DNA from: an uncultured Collinsella sp.
Lineage (GTDB): Bacteria; Actinomycetota; Coriobacteriia; Coriobacteriales; Coriobacteriaceae
Assembly: GCA_902464175.1 (NCBI GenBank)
Contig: CABQHZ010000041.1
Coordinates: forward strand, 1-13,834
DNA: 13,834 bases
Reading direction: 5' to 3'
Position 1 is the stretch's first letter; every line of letters starts with the position of its first letter. The translations under genes were made by a program, and so were the position numbers. This document shows positions 12,935-13,834 of the stretch, piece by piece. The notes under the pieces were generated by a model. It saw only the letters and a program-made list of their open reading frames with translations. It was not told the origin of the DNA and searched no databases.

Positions 12935-13834
12935 TTAGTACTCGCGCGGGCTGTTGACGATCTCGCCGGCGGCGACCTTCTTCAGGTGCTGGCCGTAGAC
13001 CGACTTGCCGTAGGCCGTCGCGGCCTCCTCAAGCTCGGCGGTGGTGATCCAGCCGTTCTCCCAGGCGATCTCCTCGGGCACGGACACGGGCAGGTCCTGG
13101 GAGTGCTCCACGGCGCGGACGAACTCCGCGGCCTCGTGGAGGCTCTCCATGGTTCCGGTGTCCAGCCACGCGTACCCGCGGCCGAGGGTGACCACGGACA
13201 GCGTCCCCTCCTCCAGGTACATCTGGTTGAGCGTGGTGATCTCCAGCTCGCCGCGGGCCGACGGCTTGACCCCATGGGCCTTGGCGGCCACGTCGCCCGG
13301 GTAGAAGTACAGGCCGGTGACGGCGTAGGAGCTCTTGGGGCGCTCGGGCTTCTCCTCGATGGAGATGGCCCTGCCCTCGCCGTCGAACTCCACGACGCCG
13401 AAGCGCTCGGGGTCGTCCACGTGGTAGCCGAAGACCGTGGCCCTCCCCGACTCTGCGTTCTGGACGGCGCGCGTCAGGTGGCGAGACAGGCCGTTTCCGT
13501 AGAAGATGTTGTCGCCGAGCACGAGCGCGCACGGCTCGCCGGCGATGAAGTCCTCGCCGATGGTGAAGGCCTGCGCCAGGCCGTCCGGGCTCGGCTGCTC
13601 GGCGTAGGACAGGTTCACGCCGTAGCGCGAGCCGTCCCCGAGCAGGCGCTCGAAGTTGGGGAGGTCCGTCGGCGTGGAGATGACCAGGATGTCCCGGATG
13701 CCCGCCAGCATGAGGGTGGACAGCGGGTAGTAGATCATGGGCTTGTCGTAGACCGGCAGCAGCTGCTTGGAGGTCACGAGCGTGAGCGGGTACAGGCGCG
13801 TGCCGGACCCGCCGGCGAGGATGATGCCTTTCAT
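12935..13834 (-). CDS. rmlA: Glucose-1-phosphate thymidylyltransferase (RmlA)
   Basis: This 299-residue nucleotidyltransferase makes dTDP-glucose from dTTP and glucose-1-phosphate, the first and regulated step of dTDP-rhamnose synthesis. LAGGSGTRLYPLT (6-18) binds the nucleotide, SKQLLPVYDKPM (22-33) carries the catalytic Lys23, LGDNIFYG (106-113) holds Asp108, the EEKP box is at 160-163, and LDTGT (224-228) gives the second metal ligand Asp225. Length is normal. The ATG is the last three bases of the window on the opposite strand, so the gene is complete but its binding site and promoter are not visible. It is the first gene seen of the operon. Stop TAA is at 12935-12937. Confidence 0.97.
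   Translation of the reverse strand: MKGIILAGGSGTRLYPLTLVTSKQLLPVYDKPMIYYPLSTLMLAGIRDILVISTPTDLPNFERLLGDGSRYGVNLSYAEQPSPDGLAQAFTIGEDFIAGEPCALVLGDNIFYGNGLSRHLTRAVQNAESGRATVFGYHVDDPERFGVVEFDGEGRAISIEEKPERPKSSYAVTGLYFYPGDVAAKAHGVKPSARGELEITTLNQMYLEEGTLSVVTLGRGYAWLDTGTMESLHEAAEFVRAVEHSQDLPVSVPEEIAWENGWITTAELEEAATAYGKSVYGQHLKKVAAGEIVNSPREY

Noticed and set aside
1..13834. CRISPR arrays, insertion sequences, rRNA genes
   Set aside because: No regularly spaced repeats, no transposase-like protein, and no rRNA-like stretch were seen on either strand.

Overview
The window looks like a chromosomal segment of a moderately GC-rich Gram-positive actinobacterium, most likely a Coriobacteriia member such as Collinsella. 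This is inferred from three things: an RmlC-RmlD fusion of the kind known in Actinobacteria, a GGGGACAGGCAC-type palindromic repeat at the left edge that I recall from such genomes, and the overall gene style. No species marker is present.

Left part (1-2141, + strand): a repetitive hairpin, aroQ (type II 3-dehydroquinate dehydratase), a terminator, then a two-gene translationally coupled cassette. The cassette encodes a DUF4869-like protein and a P-loop ATPase with a possible TOPRIM-like C-terminal half. Its function is unknown. It ends in a very long perfect palindrome that also terminates the convergent acyltransferase gene.

Middle left (2133-4950, - strand): an ABC-2 polysaccharide exporter pair (Wzm-like permease, Wzt-like ATPase), a tRNA-Arg(TCT) with its own terminator, and an acyltransferase-3 family membrane protein. 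A divergent promoter region (4951-5110) separates these from the next operon.

Middle right (5111-9440, + strand): a three-gene operon with two membrane-anchored GT2 glycosyltransferases (the second GtrB/CsbB-like) and a YfhO-family GT-C membrane protein that overlaps the upstream gene. This is the arrangement expected for making a polyprenyl-phosphate sugar and using it outside the membrane.

Right part (9478-13834, - strand): the dTDP-L-rhamnose operon in the order rmlA, RelA/SpoT-domain gene, DUF6718-like gene, rmlB, rmlCD fusion. The rml genes are extremely GC-rich. The two inserted genes are strikingly AT-rich (sampled 60-base lines: about 78% GC in rmlB, 35% GC in the RelA/SpoT gene). 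They overlap each other and form a compact cassette that looks horizontally acquired. This is the most interesting part of the window: a possible small alarmone synthetase or toxSAS-like pair wired into a cell-envelope sugar operon.

Taken together, the envelope genes suggest synthesis of a rhamnose-containing surface polysaccharide: RmlABCD make dTDP-rhamnose, the Wzm/Wzt pair exports a lipid-linked glycan, and GT2/GtrB/YfhO (and perhaps the acyltransferase) decorate it. No transposase, CRISPR array or rRNA is visible.
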